From: Datisca glomerata
Taxonomy: Eukaryota > Streptophyta > Magnoliopsida > Cucurbitales > Datiscaceae
Assembly (NCBI GenBank): GCA_003255025.1
Contig: QANY01013855.1
Span: 401,524 to 465,523 of the forward strand
Direction: 5' to 3'
DNA: 64,000 nt
Under the pieces are notes generated by a model, which was not told where the DNA came from, did no database searches, and was given only the letters and a program-made list of their open reading frames with translations. Each line of letters opens with the position of its first letter. Position 1 is the stretch's first letter. The position numbers and the translations under genes are program-made. This document shows, in pieces, positions 34,441 to 47,595 of this stretch.

Positions 34441-34569
34441 TGAATCATTTATGATCTAATCTTGGAATTGAGCATTGCAATGACGTCAAACATATCTTTA
34501 AGTATCTTAGGAGAACAAGGAATTATATGCTTGTGTATTCAAGTAGTGACTTGAATATGAAAGGGTGCA

Positions 34570-35010
34570 CTGATTCCAATTTCCAAGTTGATAAGGATTC
34601 TTGAACGATGGAGTAGTTATATGGAGAAGTATCAAGCAATCCATTGATGATTCTACCATGGAAGCAGAATATATGGCAGCTCGTGAAGCTGCAAAGGAGG
34701 CAGTATGACGTAGGAAGTTCTTGAAGACACTGAAAGTTATTTCAGACGGTAACAAGCCCGTGACACTTTATTGTGATAATAGTGGAGTTGTAGTGAATTC
34801 AAAAGAACCTAGAAGCCATAAGAGACCCAAACACATAGAACGTAAATATCACCTAATTAGGGAAATTTTTCAGCGTGGAGACGTTGTGGTTACACATATT
34901 TCGATGGTAAATAATCTGGCAGATCCATTCACAAAGACTTTAAATAGTAAAGTTTTTTATCGTCATCTCGAGAGCTTGGAGATAAGAGATTGTACACACC
35001 TACCTTAGCC
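34570..35010 (+). pseudogene. copia RNase H (nested element)
   Basis: It contains STMEAEYMAARE-like sequence near 34650-34690 (Glu of the active site) and YCDNSGVVVNSKEP. It ends with VNNLADPFTKTL (34721-35008), the standard copia C terminus. A polypurine tract follows at 35011-35020. A TGA near 34707 splits it. Confidence 0.87.
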
Positions 35011-35021
35011 AAGTGGAAGAT

Positions 35022-36793
35022 TGTTGGAATATGTCCAAAAGTAGCGTGTAATAACTACTTATTTGTATTTAATTATTTCTCAAACATTATTATTATTGAA
35101 TTTTTATGAATAAATTGAAAGTTTTATTTTAAATTAAAGTGTGTTTGTAAATTACTCAAGTCTTAGGATCGACTGGGCAATCGAATCCGACTACGATTGT
35201 TAGGTTGAATCAATGTATGCCAGTCTTGGGGAATGGGAGTGGAGACTCAAACGGTTAACCTAGACATGTTATGAACATGTTGAATAGACCGATAACAAAT
35301 TAGTTTAGAACCCAAAACCATTTACCTAGCTCTAAATCTAATTGATACACCTTAAGGGTATTTCATAATTACCTTAATCTTGAGGTAAATACGTAGCTTG
35401 ACTTAGTTAGTTGTAATATTTGATATGTCAAACGAGTGAGTTCGAATTGACGGGTAATACCTCGACTGTTGGGATTGTAATTCAATTAAGTTGTAGTTAC
35501 GTGGTTCATAGATATGAAAATTCGTGGTTGAACTGTGAAAACAACAATATCACCTTATGCTTTATTGATGGGTGTGTGAATAAATTAACCTGGTCAGGTA
35601 TTCAATGAATTGAGTCATTGAGTGAGACTTATGAATTGTATGAGACAATTCACTATTATGTCTTTCTTATTCACAGTCAATAAATGAGTTTAGGAAATAA
35701 TAACAAGAGGGGTAAAACGGTAACTTTACATTATTCTCTTGTTACTAATATTCATGATGAGTATTATGTTAAAATATTCTCTAGACCATGAAAATAAAAA
35801 ATATTTATTTACACCAACGGAAAAGTAGCGCGCATGAATCGAAAGTTGATTCGGCATTGAACCTAGAGTGGAATCGCACGATGTCAGGATTTAATATGTC
35901 GAGAATTTATGGAGATAAATTCACCAGGTATTTGAATCATTAGCTTTGTTCATGTGAGTCCATTCGGTCTCAGAAATAGCTCATGAGAACAGGAATAAAG
36001 ACACAAAGTAAATTGGATCAAAATGTGTTTTGGTCCTACATCTATATGTGATGGATGATGTCACTTAATTAGTTAAGTGTGATTAATTATATTGAAATTA
36101 ATTAATTTAATTATTTCTAATAATTGGATAATTAGTAAATAAAAAAAAATTAATAAATTAATTGATAATGAGCAATTAAATCTATCAATTGAATCGATAA
36201 ATTTCGATACAACTCTAACACTATGGAGATGTACTCATTTTCGGCAATTTGAATATATGAGGCTGAATTTTTAAAAATGTAAAATATATGGATATATTTG
36301 TAAATATCTAAAATTAGATTTTATAAATATCTAAAAGTAATTTGATTGCAGAGAGAGAGATAGCGATATAGATCTCATACCAGGTACAGAGAAAAAGAGT
36401 TTTCTCCCCTCTCTAGTGATTGTCGCCGATTGAGAGAACATTGAAGGAAAAATATTCGATTTTTTCCTTCAATTATTTTGAGAGCCCACACTCAAATTCC
36501 TACAAAAAATTCTCGTGAGTTCTGAAATCCAAATTCACAATTCGTTCTTGGACTTCAAATGCGTGATTCAGATCTCAAAACCTGAAGAACACGAAGATCG
36601 TTCGAAGGAATTCCACTAGTTCAGAAATTCTCCGATACAAAGTATAGTTGAAAAATTGTTTTTAACCTTATATTCTCGTTTAATATCGTATATGCATAAT
36701 CAGACATTATTTGGTTATAAATTATTTAATTTGATTAAATAAGTTAATTGAAATTTTTTTTATATTCCGCCCATGAATCGTTCGTGGTTCAAA
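35022..36793 (+). repeat. 3' LTR of the nested copia element
   Basis: It starts TGTTGGAATATG immediately after the polypurine tract. About 1.77 kb, it ends near 'TTCCGCCCATGAATCG' plus 'GTGGTTCAAAC', which resembles the usual copia LTR end (TTCCGC...TTCAACA). Confidence 0.75.
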
Positions 36794-37070
36794 CTTATTT
36801 TTTAGTTAATTTTAAAACCTACCGATCCTAGCAAATACGTGGTCCCCACTTTCCGTTCCCTCCAACATGCTTTCCCTTCTAGAGACTCTGAAACCATTCT
36901 TTGGAAAATCCTTCGCCCTGTATAGATAGAAGCTACTTCCCATACATGGTATTGCCCTTTTTTCTTTCCATCTCTCGCTACTACTGTCTTCCTATTTTTC
37001 ACCGAAGTGTGGCCGTGTCATTTGCTAATTTGGCCTCGCATCGTCTTCCCCATTACCTTGGGAGACACTC

Positions 37071-38755
37071 CATGGGTAGTTCATTTTTTTGCCGTCGTTC
37101 GCTCCTCGTCGTCGATTCACCGTGGTAAGTTATTTTCTCCCTGTCTGAGTCTTTTATTTTATCCTTATTTTTTGGCTCCTCAATTTTTTACCGCGCTTGA
37201 GGGTTTTATGGGGTTTTGTAGACTGAATGGACCGTGCCGCAACGTCGAATGAAATTACTGACTTCCGTGTTGACCCTAGGGCCTATGTCGGCCTGAATGA
37301 AGATGCCGACCGATGAGGGGCTAATGAGATTTCCTCATCGTTGTCTAAAGATGACTTGGGTAGGGTTCATACCATATTCCCAATTATGTTCAACTGTGGC
37401 TACCTGAGGTGGGTGAGAAGATTAGTGCTTCGTGATATGGAGGGACTATATTATATTTAGACTTGTTGGAGTGTGGACTAAGGCTCCTTCTACATGCTTT
37501 CCTGAGGGAGTGGTTCTCCTCGACAAGTATTGCTCTGACCCAACTCTTACCGAACTCGTGGAGGACTCTGATTGGTTGCTAGGTGTTATGGTGGTTTCAC
37601 CTCGGTGAGGACTTGACTTTGGACGAACTCGACTTTATATTTCAATTGAAGTCTGCCTCCCAAGAACAAGGTGGTAGGGGTGCCTCCTCATAGCCTAGAT
37701 CATGAGAGGGATCCCCTCCTAGTACAAAGATTGGAGGTTACCTCGTGTTTTTACAAGGGAGAACATCTGCTTGTTTCTTACCTCAGTCACCAATGTCCCT
37801 TATTCTCCTTGTAGTGGCAAAGAGGAGGCCAGAAGAACTCCTCGTCTACCTTCTATCCCAAATTTCTTGTTTAGCCAAGCTCCTTGTTAAGGCCAGCGCT
37901 TATGACGCCTAACGCAAACCTGAACTTTTGTTTTAGGCATACTTGTACTTGGATCCTTCGGAGGATGTTACAGTTGACTTTCCTATCGAAGGCCATTTGG
38001 AGGACTCTCCCATTCATAGAAGTATGATCCTCAACCACTTTCCTATTTTTGTTATAGCTATATTACCTTACCTCATATAATTATGATTTCGCCTTGTAGG
38101 AATGGTAGGAGGATCCTTCTTCCAAGAAAGAAAGGAATGAACTTGGCACCTCCAAAATTCAGAGAATGGAGGAGCTCTGAGCTAAGAAGTTAGAGTGGTC
38201 AAAAGGGAAAATGGCTCCCCTTGCACCTTGCCATTTTGTTTCTCAGCCCCAAGCCCTAGAGGCACTACCACTCGCTCCGCCTATCGTTCCTCATTCTGGG
38301 CAAGGTCTGTTGCAACCTGGCTACATCTAGGGGACTCCCCATAACTCCTGTTGGTCTTCTCGACCTTCTACTCCTCCTCAGGTAGGATGTTGAGATGCTT
38401 TACCCCTAGGTCCGAGACTCTATTGTGTTGGGCTCTAGCCAGCAGGGAGCACTTTGGCCACAGGCACAAAGGTCCAATGTCTCCAGAGGGATGACCAGCT
38501 TGAGACCTAGGCCTGAGCTCAGAGCGAAGTGGTCAGGGTGCTTGATTTTGTGTCCAAGCACATCTATCCTGAGAGAGGAAGCGAACTTCTTGAGGGGATC
38601 GGGGTAGGGATCCTGATGATTTCATGGAGCACACCCTTGACGTAGGTTCCCATTCTGGCTTAGTACCCTATTCTTTCGTCCCTATCTAGTTCCCGACTTG
38701 CTTTCCTTCTTTTCTTTTCATAGATCCAGACCTTTAATGTTGAAATGCTGGCACA
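37071..38755 (+). pseudogene. Antisense ORF of the Tat element, first part ('gypsy-type transposon' protein)
   Basis: Plus-strand coding sequence lies antisense to the Tat gag. A likely intron (GTAAGT at 37125 to TTTTGTAG at 37221) precedes an ATG at 37227 (MDRAATSNEITDFRVD). Sequence resembling PF04195 follows: CGLRLLLHAFLREWFSS and LTLDELDFIFQLKSA, before Ser/Pro-rich sequence. The role of this protein is unknown. Several stops interrupt it. The Del-like array at 38761 cuts the ORF, which resumes at 52581 in register on removing the array and one CCTTG. Confidence 0.72.
37125..37221 (+). other. Putative intron in the 5' part of the Tat antisense gene
   Basis: GTAAGT at 37125 and a T-rich tract ending TTTTGTAG at 37221 define a 97-nt intron with U-rich plant-like composition. 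Confidence 0.5.
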
Positions 38756-38760
38756 CCTTG

Positions 38761-41381
38761 TGTAGCTCCCCTACTTTTAGCTTATCTTAAGGTTATGGGT
38801 ATTTTGGTCAGTTTCTCCATCCCACGGTTAGTTTCATTAATTATGATGCATGTAAAATATTTTTATCTCATGTGCATGTGAAATAAGTGTGATTTTTTGT
38901 GTTATTTCGATTTTAGTATTTTTTTAGGAATTATTTTTATACCAAAAATTTTAGGATTTTGTGTTGTTTAGGGTTTTGATTTGTAGAGTTTTTATTTCCC
39001 ATGCCCTCCTTGCCTTGGCAGAACCCTTCCCTCCCCCTTTAGGAAACTAGTTTTTCTTTCCTAAACTAGAGAAGAATTATAGTAACTTTCCAAAACACTT
39101 AGGGCTAGGGTTTTCGAAAGCTTCCTAATTGCAAATCTATTATATAATTTTCCTAAACTCTCATTTTTACTACCCCCTATCTTTGTGTTGTGCAGCAACC
39201 CCCTTCCCCTCTCCTTTGAGTTGTGCGACAACGCCTTTGTTCCCCTTGTGAGCATCAATCGACCACCCCCTTCTCTTTGGTGATTTCAGTTTCTCTCCCC
39301 CCCTCATTCTCGTGCAATCTATACTTGAACGAAAATCATCTCCTGCTCCTCCCTTCGTGCCCTACTGTTCTAAGAAGATTTACACTCTAGGCAGCGGCCG
39401 TTGACTTGAATTGTAGACGTAGTTTTGGCGTTCGCTTTCGATAAACCCTTGTCACCTTGTATTTTTCCAACTTAAATGTTTTAGCTTTGTTCTTCTTGTC
39501 TTTCTTTTATAGATATTCATAATACTGAGTTTTAACACCCTTGTGATGTTCACATGTGTTTCATGAGTCGTTTTCGATAAAAAAAAATCTGATTTTTCAT
39601 GAAAACTGGGATTTTCAAATTTTTATGTACACTATAAAACCCACTTCCTATTTCGGAACACAAATGATAAAGTTTTAGTCTGAAATTTTTAGAGTAGGTT
39701 TTCAACATATTTACTCAGGTTATGTGAGAAACTTAGGTCAAAACGTGATATGAGTTTTTAAAATTTCTGTTCCAATTGGGGGAAAACAGTTTTTTCGATG
39801 TCCAAGTTTAGGGTAATTTCGATACTAAGATAAACTCGTTTTGATCTAAATATTCTACAGTGTTATTTTATGTATATCTGTAGTAACTCTGTAAGTTTTC
39901 AGAAGTTTTCGATATGGTTCTCTTACTGAAACGTTTTTCGAACGATAGTACCGTACATGAGAAAAATACTTTTTTTCGATGTCAAAATTTTTGTCTGTCT
40001 CGGTATGGAGATCAATTCGGTTTGGTGTAAAACTTTTATAGTGTTATTTTATATGTATCTTTAGTAACTGTGTAAATTTTCAGAAGTTTTCGATAATATT
40101 TACTTAATGAAACTTTTTCAAACGGTAATACCGTATTTGGGAAAAAACAGTTTCCAGTGACAAACTAGCCTTCACGATTTTGCAAAGCATTCCACCTTCG
40201 AATGTTACGAAATTTATTTTGTAAAAGCCTAGTATATTTAAGGTCATTCTGTAAGAAGTTAAGGATTTTAGGTAAAACCCTAGTTCAAGTTGGGTTAGTT
40301 CTTTACGAGTCAGCGTGTTGTATTGGTTTCGGTTCTTGTATACCGTATCGTAATGAATAGATAGTGATTTTATTTCAGGAGTTTCCCTTTTGTCATTTTT
40401 TAGCTGGTGATCAAGTAAGTGAAATCTTACATATATAACTTCCAGTTTGTTTTGCTCTGCTGATAATAGTGGAATGAATTCTGATCTATTTTCCTTGTTT
40501 GACTGTTATTTTGTGATGTGTTCGTTATGTTGTTGCACTTTACTACGAATGATATTTTGTTATGTGAATCTGAATTTTGGTAAATATATATGTTATAAGA
40601 TATGAAAGATGATTGTATGATCGTGGAATGTAAAATATTGAGTCGTTAGAGTCTCATACCCACTAAACCTTTGTATGTGTTACCTCGTCATTCGGGAGAG
40701 GGTCTCTGAATATGCTCTGGTTAGTTATATGGGAAGACAATTATTGCAACTAGTTCCAGCTCTTTGAAGGTGTGGAACGGTACTCGTGAGAAATGTCACT
40801 TGTATGTAACTTATAAACTAACAACTTACCGACGGGTAATCTCTGTTCTGCTGGGTGTGGTGGCCAGTTCTAACGAAAGTTGGCCAGTATCTCTGTAAGA
40901 AAAGTTATAAACACTTTGAATGAATTATAAGTTGAGTATGTAAAACTTTGTATTATAGAATGGCATGCGTTGTATATGATTGCTTCTTTGCGAAGTTATG
41001 TATGTGTGGTTTTACTTACTAAGTATATTTTTATACTCATTCCGTTTTATTTTACAATTATTCAGATGAGTAAGATGCATTCATTACGGATGAAAGGATA
41101 GAGTCTCAGGTAGGTGACTAAGTCCAAGTCATTTTTTTGGAAAACAATAGAGTTTTATTTTATTTCGTTAAAGTTTACTTACTTTATTTATTTTCATTCT
41201 ATAGACAATTATGATTTAGTAATCTGCAGTAATTTGACATTTTGAATTTTGTGTAATAAATTAGAATTTTTTTAAGTATTAATTTACTCTTATTTAGTTT
41301 TAGAAAAATTGACTGAGTTTCCGCGAGTTTGTTTTGATAAATTATTGAAAGAAAATTTGGGTAGATTTTCGGGCTGTTACA
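38761..41381 (+). repeat. LTR 1 of the Del-like array
   Basis: It starts TGTAGCTCCCCTAC and ends GGGCTGTTACA; 2621 bp. Shared landmarks with LTR 2 and 3 include TTTTTCGATGTC blocks and 'GTAAGTGAAATCTTACATA'. Confidence 0.9.
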
Positions 41382-41383
41382 GT

Positions 41384-41395
41384 TGGTATCAGAGC
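41384..41395 (+). other. tRNA-Met primer-binding site, unit 1
   Basis: TGGTATCAGAGC begins 2 nt after the LTR, complementary to the 3' end of initiator tRNA-Met. Confidence 0.85.
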
Positions 41396-41589
41396 AAATA
41401 CGATTCTATAGATAAATATTTTTTCTCAAGAGTTTTCTGAATTGTGAGTGAATTGACAAAATGATTTTATGGTAAATTTTTTTGAATTTTAAGAATTAGT
41501 CCCAGAATTTAGGGTCGTAATTTTGTGTCTAGAAAATTGTGATGAGTTATTGGTATTAGGACTCTAAATAAATTCTATGATTATCTTAG

Positions 41590-41990
41590 CTATGAATGTT
41601 TTGAACGACTCTGGATCGACTGCTAATGATGGAGAAATTTCTGATGCGGAGTCTAATTTCTCCTCACTCCTTACCAGATTTACAAGAAGAATGTGATTGG
41701 ACCTGAATCGTCGACGTCTGATTATAGTATGGAATATGGATTTTTTATACTCTTTGCCTCATAATAAGTAGTTTAGTTGGTTTCATCTAGTACGTACCTT
41801 TATCGATAAATTGAGTTAGACTATTCTAGTTAAGGTTGTAAGAGCATGTCTTTGTGATAAAACCGTGCATTTTTTTAGGATTGCCTTGAGATGACGGACA
41901 AGCCTAGTGGTCAAAGGACCAGAAACGGATCCAAAATGCAAGGGAAGGTTTATACAATGAATTAGGATGATATAGAAGACACTTCTGATA
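41590..41990 (+). pseudogene. gag remnant, unit 1
   Basis: Only the N-terminal tip (MNVLNDSGSTANDGEISD) and the C-terminal tail before protease (MTDKPSGQRTRNGSKMQGK) remain. The capsid core and zinc knuckle are deleted. Unit 2 has the same reduced gag. Confidence 0.65.
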
Positions 41991-42410
41991 TGGTGTCAGG
42001 TACACTTCTAGTCCATGAGGTTGCTGCATTTGTGCTGTTTGATTTTGGCTCTGTGTATTCCTTTATTCTTGCTAAGTTTTCTAGGAGAATGAATGTCAAG
42101 TTAGAACCTCTTGTGCTTGAGCTTTGTGTGTCCATCCCTTTAGGTGGTATTTTGTATACAGACAAAGCCATCAAGTCTTGTTCTGTAGCGATTGTTGATA
42201 GAGTGTTAGAGGCCACTCTTACTCTTTTGAGCATGCATGATTTCTACATTATTTTTGGTATGGATTAGCTAGCTTCTAACTATGCCAATATCCTCTGTCA
42301 TGAATGGGAGGTAATGTTTAACCCTCTGGGTGAGTCGAGCTTTAAATTTAAATATCACGTTTACACGCACTACCTTAGAGCATCTCATCCCTGCAAGTTA
42401 GATGATTGAT
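41990..42410 (+). pseudogene. gypsy aspartic protease, unit 1
   Basis: EVAAFVLFDFGSVYSFI corresponds to the protease active site VLFDSGSTHSFI, but the Ser after the catalytic Asp is Phe. SVAIVDRVLEATLTLLSMHD and FYIIFGMD follow, ending in a stop where Trp is expected (42266-42268). In the family it processes gag-pol. Confidence 0.85.
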
Positions 42411-42479
42411 TAGCAATAATTGTTGGGGCTTCTTGGCTAGTTGGATACACAGAAGTTGAAGTTGAAGCTGAGTGATATC

Positions 42480-42990
42480 AAGATGGATCCATGAGGCTTT
42501 GTATCGACTATATGGAGTTGAGCAAGGTTACCATTAAGAATAAGTACTATCTACCTCAGATAGAAGATTTGTTTGATCAACTTCAGGGAGCTTGCATTTT
42601 CTCAAAAATCAACTTGTGATTCTGGGTATACCAAAGTCTGAGGGAGAACACAAGGAACATCTCAGAACCACACTTCAGTTTTTAAAGGACCAGAGGCTGT
42701 ATGCTAAGTTTAGTAAGTGCGCATGTTGGTTATCTAAGATGACCTTTTTAGAAACATAATTTCAAATGAGGGTATATCTATGGATCCAGTAAAGGTACAA
42801 GCAGTCATGAACTATAATCGTCCAACGAGTGTTAAGGAGGTTAGGAGTTTCTAGGGTTTGGCAGGCTATTATAAGAGATTTGTGGAGGGATTCTTTAAGA
42901 TTTTTTGCACCATTGACCAGTTGACGAGATAGAATGTTCGATAACTTTGGTCAGATGGGTGCGAAAATAGTTTCTAAGAACTTAAGCAAA
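42480..42990 (+). pseudogene. gypsy RT, catalytic core deleted, unit 1
   Basis: The N-terminal fingers are present ([20 protein letters not shown], then [10 protein letters not shown]). The text then jumps directly to [20 protein letters not shown], which normally lies past the YxDD box. About 80 residues including YxDD are absent. The connection region (LAGYYKRFVEGF) follows with stops. Confidence 0.87.
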
Positions 42991-42992
42991 GA

Positions 42993-43400
42993 TTGACTTT
43001 GGCCGCAGTCCTTACTTTACCCTCTAGGAGTGATAGATTCGTCATCTACAACGATACCTCACGTGTGGGCTTAGGTTATATTTTGATGCAACCTGGAAAG
43101 GTTATAGCCTATACGTCTTGCCAACTTAAAAGTTATGAACAGAACTACCCAACCCATGACTTGCAACTCCCAACGGTAGTTTTTTCCTTAAAGATTTGGT
43201 GTTACTATCTCTATAGAACGAAGGTTGAGATCAACATGGATCATAAGAGTCTGAAGTATCTTTTCACATAGAAGGAGCTTAATATGAGGCAGTGTAGATT
43301 TTTAGAGTTGGTTAAGGACTATGACTGTGTGATTAACGACCACCGTGAAAAAAAAGAGTAAACGTGGTAGCTGATGTATTAAGTAGGCAGCTCACATTTC
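42993..43400 (+). pseudogene. gypsy RNase H, unit 1
   Basis: [20 protein letters not shown], then [19 protein letters not shown] and [13 protein letters not shown] match gypsy RNase H (D-A-S to N-D-T-S; E in HDLEL lost). A stop at 43269 and a shift at about 43350 break it. Confidence 0.87.
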
Positions 43401-44330
43401 CACTCATAAATTCATTCAGGTGGACTTAAAAAGTTTGGAGTTGGAATAATTGGTCTATAATACATTGACTATGCTCGCTCAACTGACGGTGCGACCTATA
43501 GTTCAGGATAGAATATGTGATGCACATAGTGAGCATCCGTCCTTAGTAAAGATTACATCAGATATTGGGAGCAACAAAATAAAAGGTTTCTCATTCTCGC
43601 GAGATAGAGTACTTGAATTAAATAACAAAGTTGATGTACCTCTTAATGAGAAAAAAAGGAGATTCTTGTAGAAGCCCACTCTACTCCCTACTTGATTCTC
43701 TTGGGTAGTACAAAGATGTATCAAGACCTACGCAAGCACTTTTGGTGGAACAAGATGAGATTTCATACAATAATAGTTATCAAGTGATAATTGGGATGGC
43801 GCCCTTCGAAGCATTATATGAAAGAAAGTGTCGATCTCTAATTCATTGGGAAGAAGTTTGTGGTAAGAAGATGCTTGGTGCGAAAATGGTCCAACAAGCT
43901 AATGAAGATATTGGCAAGTACGAAAAGGATCTAAGCCGCTCAGAGTTATGCAGATCTATGTAGGAAGGAACTGGAATTTGTAGTCAGAGACATGGTGTTT
44001 GTCAAGATTGCACCAGTATAAGAAGTTATGAGATTTTAAAAAGGGTAAGCTTAGTCCCCATTTCATAGGACCTCGAGAGATCTTGGAGTTGTCATATATC
44101 GTGTAGCCTTAACCCTAGCTTTGGAAGGAGTGCATGATGTGTTTCATGTGTCTATATTACGGAAGTATATTTCTGACCCATCATACATCCTAAGTTATGA
44201 GCTACTCCAGTTTTGGGAGGATTTAACTTATGAAGAAATTCTTATTCAAATCTTTGATCGAAAGGCACAAGTGTTACGTACTAAGGAGATTCCCTTGGTC
44301 AAGGTACTTTAGAAAAACCATCAAGTAGAA
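43400..44330 (+). pseudogene. gypsy integrase with core deleted, and C-terminal tail, unit 1
   Basis: The N-terminal integrase region reaches DLRKHFWW (near 43725-43747). It then joins directly to FHTIIVI-like residues and MAPFEALYERKCRSLIHW, which lie at the end of the core. About 500 bp, including all catalytic residues, are missing compared with unit 2. The tail contains VFHVSILRKYISDPS and RTKEIPLVKVL. Confidence 0.82.
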
Positions 44331-44439
44331 GAAGCCACTTTGGAATGAGAGGACAAGTTTCGAGCACTATGCCCTGACCTTTTCTAAGATCTGACTCTTG
44401 CAATTTTTTGGGACGAAAATTTTTATAAGGAGGGGAGGA

Positions 44440-47018
44440 TGTAGCACCTATACTATGATCTTAAGGTTACATGAATTTTGGTCATTTTCTCCCTCCCACG
44501 CTTAATTTCATTGATTTTGATGCATGTAAAATATTTTAGAAATTATTTGTTTATACAACAAATTTTAGGATTGTGTTGTTTAGGGTTTTGATTTGCAGAG
44601 TTTTTATTTCCCTTCCCCTCCTTGCCTTGGCCGAGCCCCTCCCTCCACGTTTTTCCTCAACTCAAAAAGAAGAATTGTAGTAACTTTCCTAAATTCTAAG
44701 GGTGGAGTCTTAGAAACTTTCCAGAACACTTGGAGCTAGGGTTTTAGAAAGCTTCCTAATTGTAAACCTATTATATAAGCTTCTTAAACCCTTTTGCCTT
44801 TCATTTTGACACCCCCTCTCTTTGTCTCGTGCAGCAACACCCTTCCCCTCTCTTTGTTGTGCGACAACACCTTTGTTCCCCTTGTGAACATCGATCGGCC
44901 ACCCCCTTCTCTTTGGTGATTTCGGCTTCTCTCTCTCTCCCTCATTCTCGTGCAACCTATACTTGCACTAAAAGCATTTTATGCTCCTCACCTTCGTGCC
45001 CTGTTGTTCTAATAAGATTTACCCTCTAGGCAGCATCCCTTGACTCGAGTCGTAGACGTAGTTTTGGCGTTCGCTTTTGATAAACCCTTGTAACCTTGTA
45101 TTTTTCCAACTTCAATGTTTTAGCCTTGTTCTTCTTGTCTTTCTCTTTATAGATATGTATAATACCGAGTTTTAACACCCTTGTTATGTTCATATGTGTT
45201 TCATGAATCATTTTCAATAAGAAGTAAACGTTTGCGATAAAAAAAATTTGATTTTTCATGAAAACTGGGATTTTCGGATTTTCTGTACACTGTAAAATTG
45301 ACTTCCTATTTCGAAACAAAAACTATGAAGCTCTAGTCTAACATCTTTATTTTAGGTTCTCAAAATATTGACTCAGGTTCTGTGAACAAATTAGGTGAAA
45401 ACTTGATATCTACGATATATGAATTTTTAAAGTTTTTATCGCGATTGGGGGAAAATAGTTTTTTCGATGTCCAAGTTTAGGGTTATTTCGGTACTAAGAT
45501 AAACTCGGTTTGATCTATAACTTTTACAGTGTTATTTTATGTATATCTGAATTAACTCTGTAAGTTTTCAGAAGTTTTCTATATGGTTCTCTTGCTGAAA
45601 CGTTTTTTCGAACGATAATACTGGACATGAGAAAAACAGTTTTTTTCAATGTCAAAATTTTGGTGTGTCTCGGTACGGAGATCAACTCGGTTTGGTCTAA
45701 AAAAATTTTAGTGTTATTTATATGTATCTTTAGTAACTCTGTAAATTTTTAAAAGTTTTCGATAAGGTTTACTTAATGAAACTTTTTCAAACGATAATAT
45801 CGTATATGGGAAAAAACAGTTTTATGTGACAAACTAGCCTTCACGTTTTGGCAAAGCAATCCACCTACGAATGTTACGAAATTTATTTTGTAAAACCCTA
45901 GTATGTTCAAGGTCAGGCTCTAAGAAGTTAAGGATTTTAGGTAAAACCCTAGTTTGAGTTGTGTCAGTTCTTACCAAGTAAGCGTGTTGTATTAGTTTTG
46001 GTTATTGTATATCGTATCATACTGAATATATAGTGCTTTTGTTTTAGGATTTTCCCTTTTGTCGTTCTTTAGCGAGCAATCAGGTAAGTGAAATCTTACA
46101 TATATAACTGCCAGTTTGTGTTTGCTTTGTCTGATAATAGTGGAATAAATTCAATGTGTTCGTTATGTTGTTGCACTTTACTATGAATGGTATTTTGTTA
46201 TATGAATACGAATTTTGGTAAATATATATGTTATAAGAAATGAAAGATGATTGAATGATCATGAAATGTAAAATATTATGTCGTTAGAGTCACATACCCA
46301 CTAAACCTCTGTATGTTTTACCTCATCCTTCAAGAGAGGGTCTCTGAATATGCTCTGGTTAGTTATATGGGAAGGAAAATATTACAACTGATTTCACCTC
46401 TTCGAAGGTACAGAATGGTACTCATGAGAAATGTCACTTATACGTACCTTACAAACTAACAACTTATCGACGAGTAATCTATGTTCTGCTCTGGGTGTGG
46501 TGTTGAGTTCTAACAGAAGTTGACCAACGTCTCTCTAAGAAAAGTTATGAACATTCTGAATGAATGATAAGTTATATAAGTAAAACTCTGTATGATAGAA
46601 TGACATGCATTGTATGCAATTTCTTGTTTGTGAAGTTATGTATGTGTGATTTTACTTACTAAGTATATTTTTATACTCATTCCATTTTATTTTACAATTT
46701 TTTAGATGAGGAAGATGCATTCATTTCGGATGAAGTCTAGAGTCTTTGGCACGTGACTAAGTCCAAGTCTTTCTTTTTGGAAAAACAATATAGTTTTATT
46801 TTATTTCATTAAGTTTACTTACTTTATTTATTTTCTTTCGATAGACAATTATGACTTAGTAATATCAATTATTTGATGTTTTGAATTTTACGTAATAAAT
46901 CAGACTTCGTTTAAGTATGATTTATTCTAATTTAGTTTAAAAAGTTGATCGAGCTTCCGCGAGTTCGTTTTGCATAAATTTTTGAAAGAAATTTTGGGTC
47001 AACTTTTGGGCTGTTACA
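44440..47018 (+). repeat. LTR 2 of the Del-like array, shared by both units
   Basis: It follows an AGGGGAGGA polypurine tract (44431-44439), starts TGTAGCACCTATAC and ends GGGCTGTTACA. It serves as 3' LTR of unit 1 and 5' LTR of unit 2, with no target duplication on either side. Confidence 0.9.
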
Positions 47019-47020
47019 GT

Positions 47021-47032
47021 TGGTATCAGACC
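47021..47032 (+). other. tRNA-Met primer-binding site, unit 2
   Basis: TGGTATCAGACC begins 2 nt after LTR 2, one mismatch from the unit 1 site. Confidence 0.82.
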
Positions 47033-47219
47033 AAATACGATCTTGTAGACAAATGTTTTTCCTAAAAAGTTTTCTGAATTTTTAGTGAATTGACCAAATG
47101 ATTTTATGTTAAATTTTCTGATTTTTAAGAGTACGTGCTAGAATTTAGGATTGTGATTCGTCTGTATCTAGGAAATTGTGATGAGTTAATGGTATTGTGA
47201 CTCTGAATGAATTTTGTGA

Positions 47220-47595
47220 TTGTCTTAGCTATGAATGTTTTGAACGAATCTGGATCGACTATTAATGATGGAGAAATTTCTGACGCGGAGTCCAATTCCA
47301 CCCCACTCCCTATGAGATTTTCAAGAAGGATGTTACTGAACCTAAATGACGTCTGATTATAGTATGTAATAGGGACTTTTTTATATTCTTTGCCTCATAA
47401 TAAGTAGTTATGTTAGTTTCATCTATTACATATCTTTCTCGATAAGTTGAGTTGGACTACTCTAGTTAAGGCTATAAGAGCATGCCTTTGTTTTGGTCAA
47501 ACCGTGCATTTTTGGAGGATTACCCTAAGATGAAGGACAAGCCTACCAGTCAAAGGGCCGGAAACAGACCCAAAATGCAAGGGAAGGTTTATGCA
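47220..47595 (+). pseudogene. gag remnant, unit 2
   Basis: It has the same reduced structure as unit 1: an N-terminal tip, then directly the tail MKDKPTSQRAGNRPKMQGK. The capsid core and knuckle are missing. Confidence 0.62.

Larger units (their letters stand above)
29702..36793 (+). mobile_element. Nested Ty1/copia retrotransposon, 5' LTR truncated
   Basis: The plus-strand element is inserted in the Tat 3' region. Its 3' LTR starts TGTTGGAATATGTCC at 35022, right after a GTGGAAGA polypurine tract. The 5' end (TGTTGGGACCC at 29702) matches only the first part of that LTR, to about 30125. It carries gag, GAG-pre-integrase, integrase, RT and RNase H in copia order, all broken. ATGTG precedes the left end. 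No exact copy is seen at the right end, where ACGTG near 36837 is close, so the right boundary is approximate. Confidence 0.85.

Noticed and set aside
36780..36845. Exact right end and target duplication of the nested copia element
   Set aside because: ATGTG at the left has only a near match (ACGTG) at the right, and the usual TTCAACA end is not present, so the boundary stays approximate.
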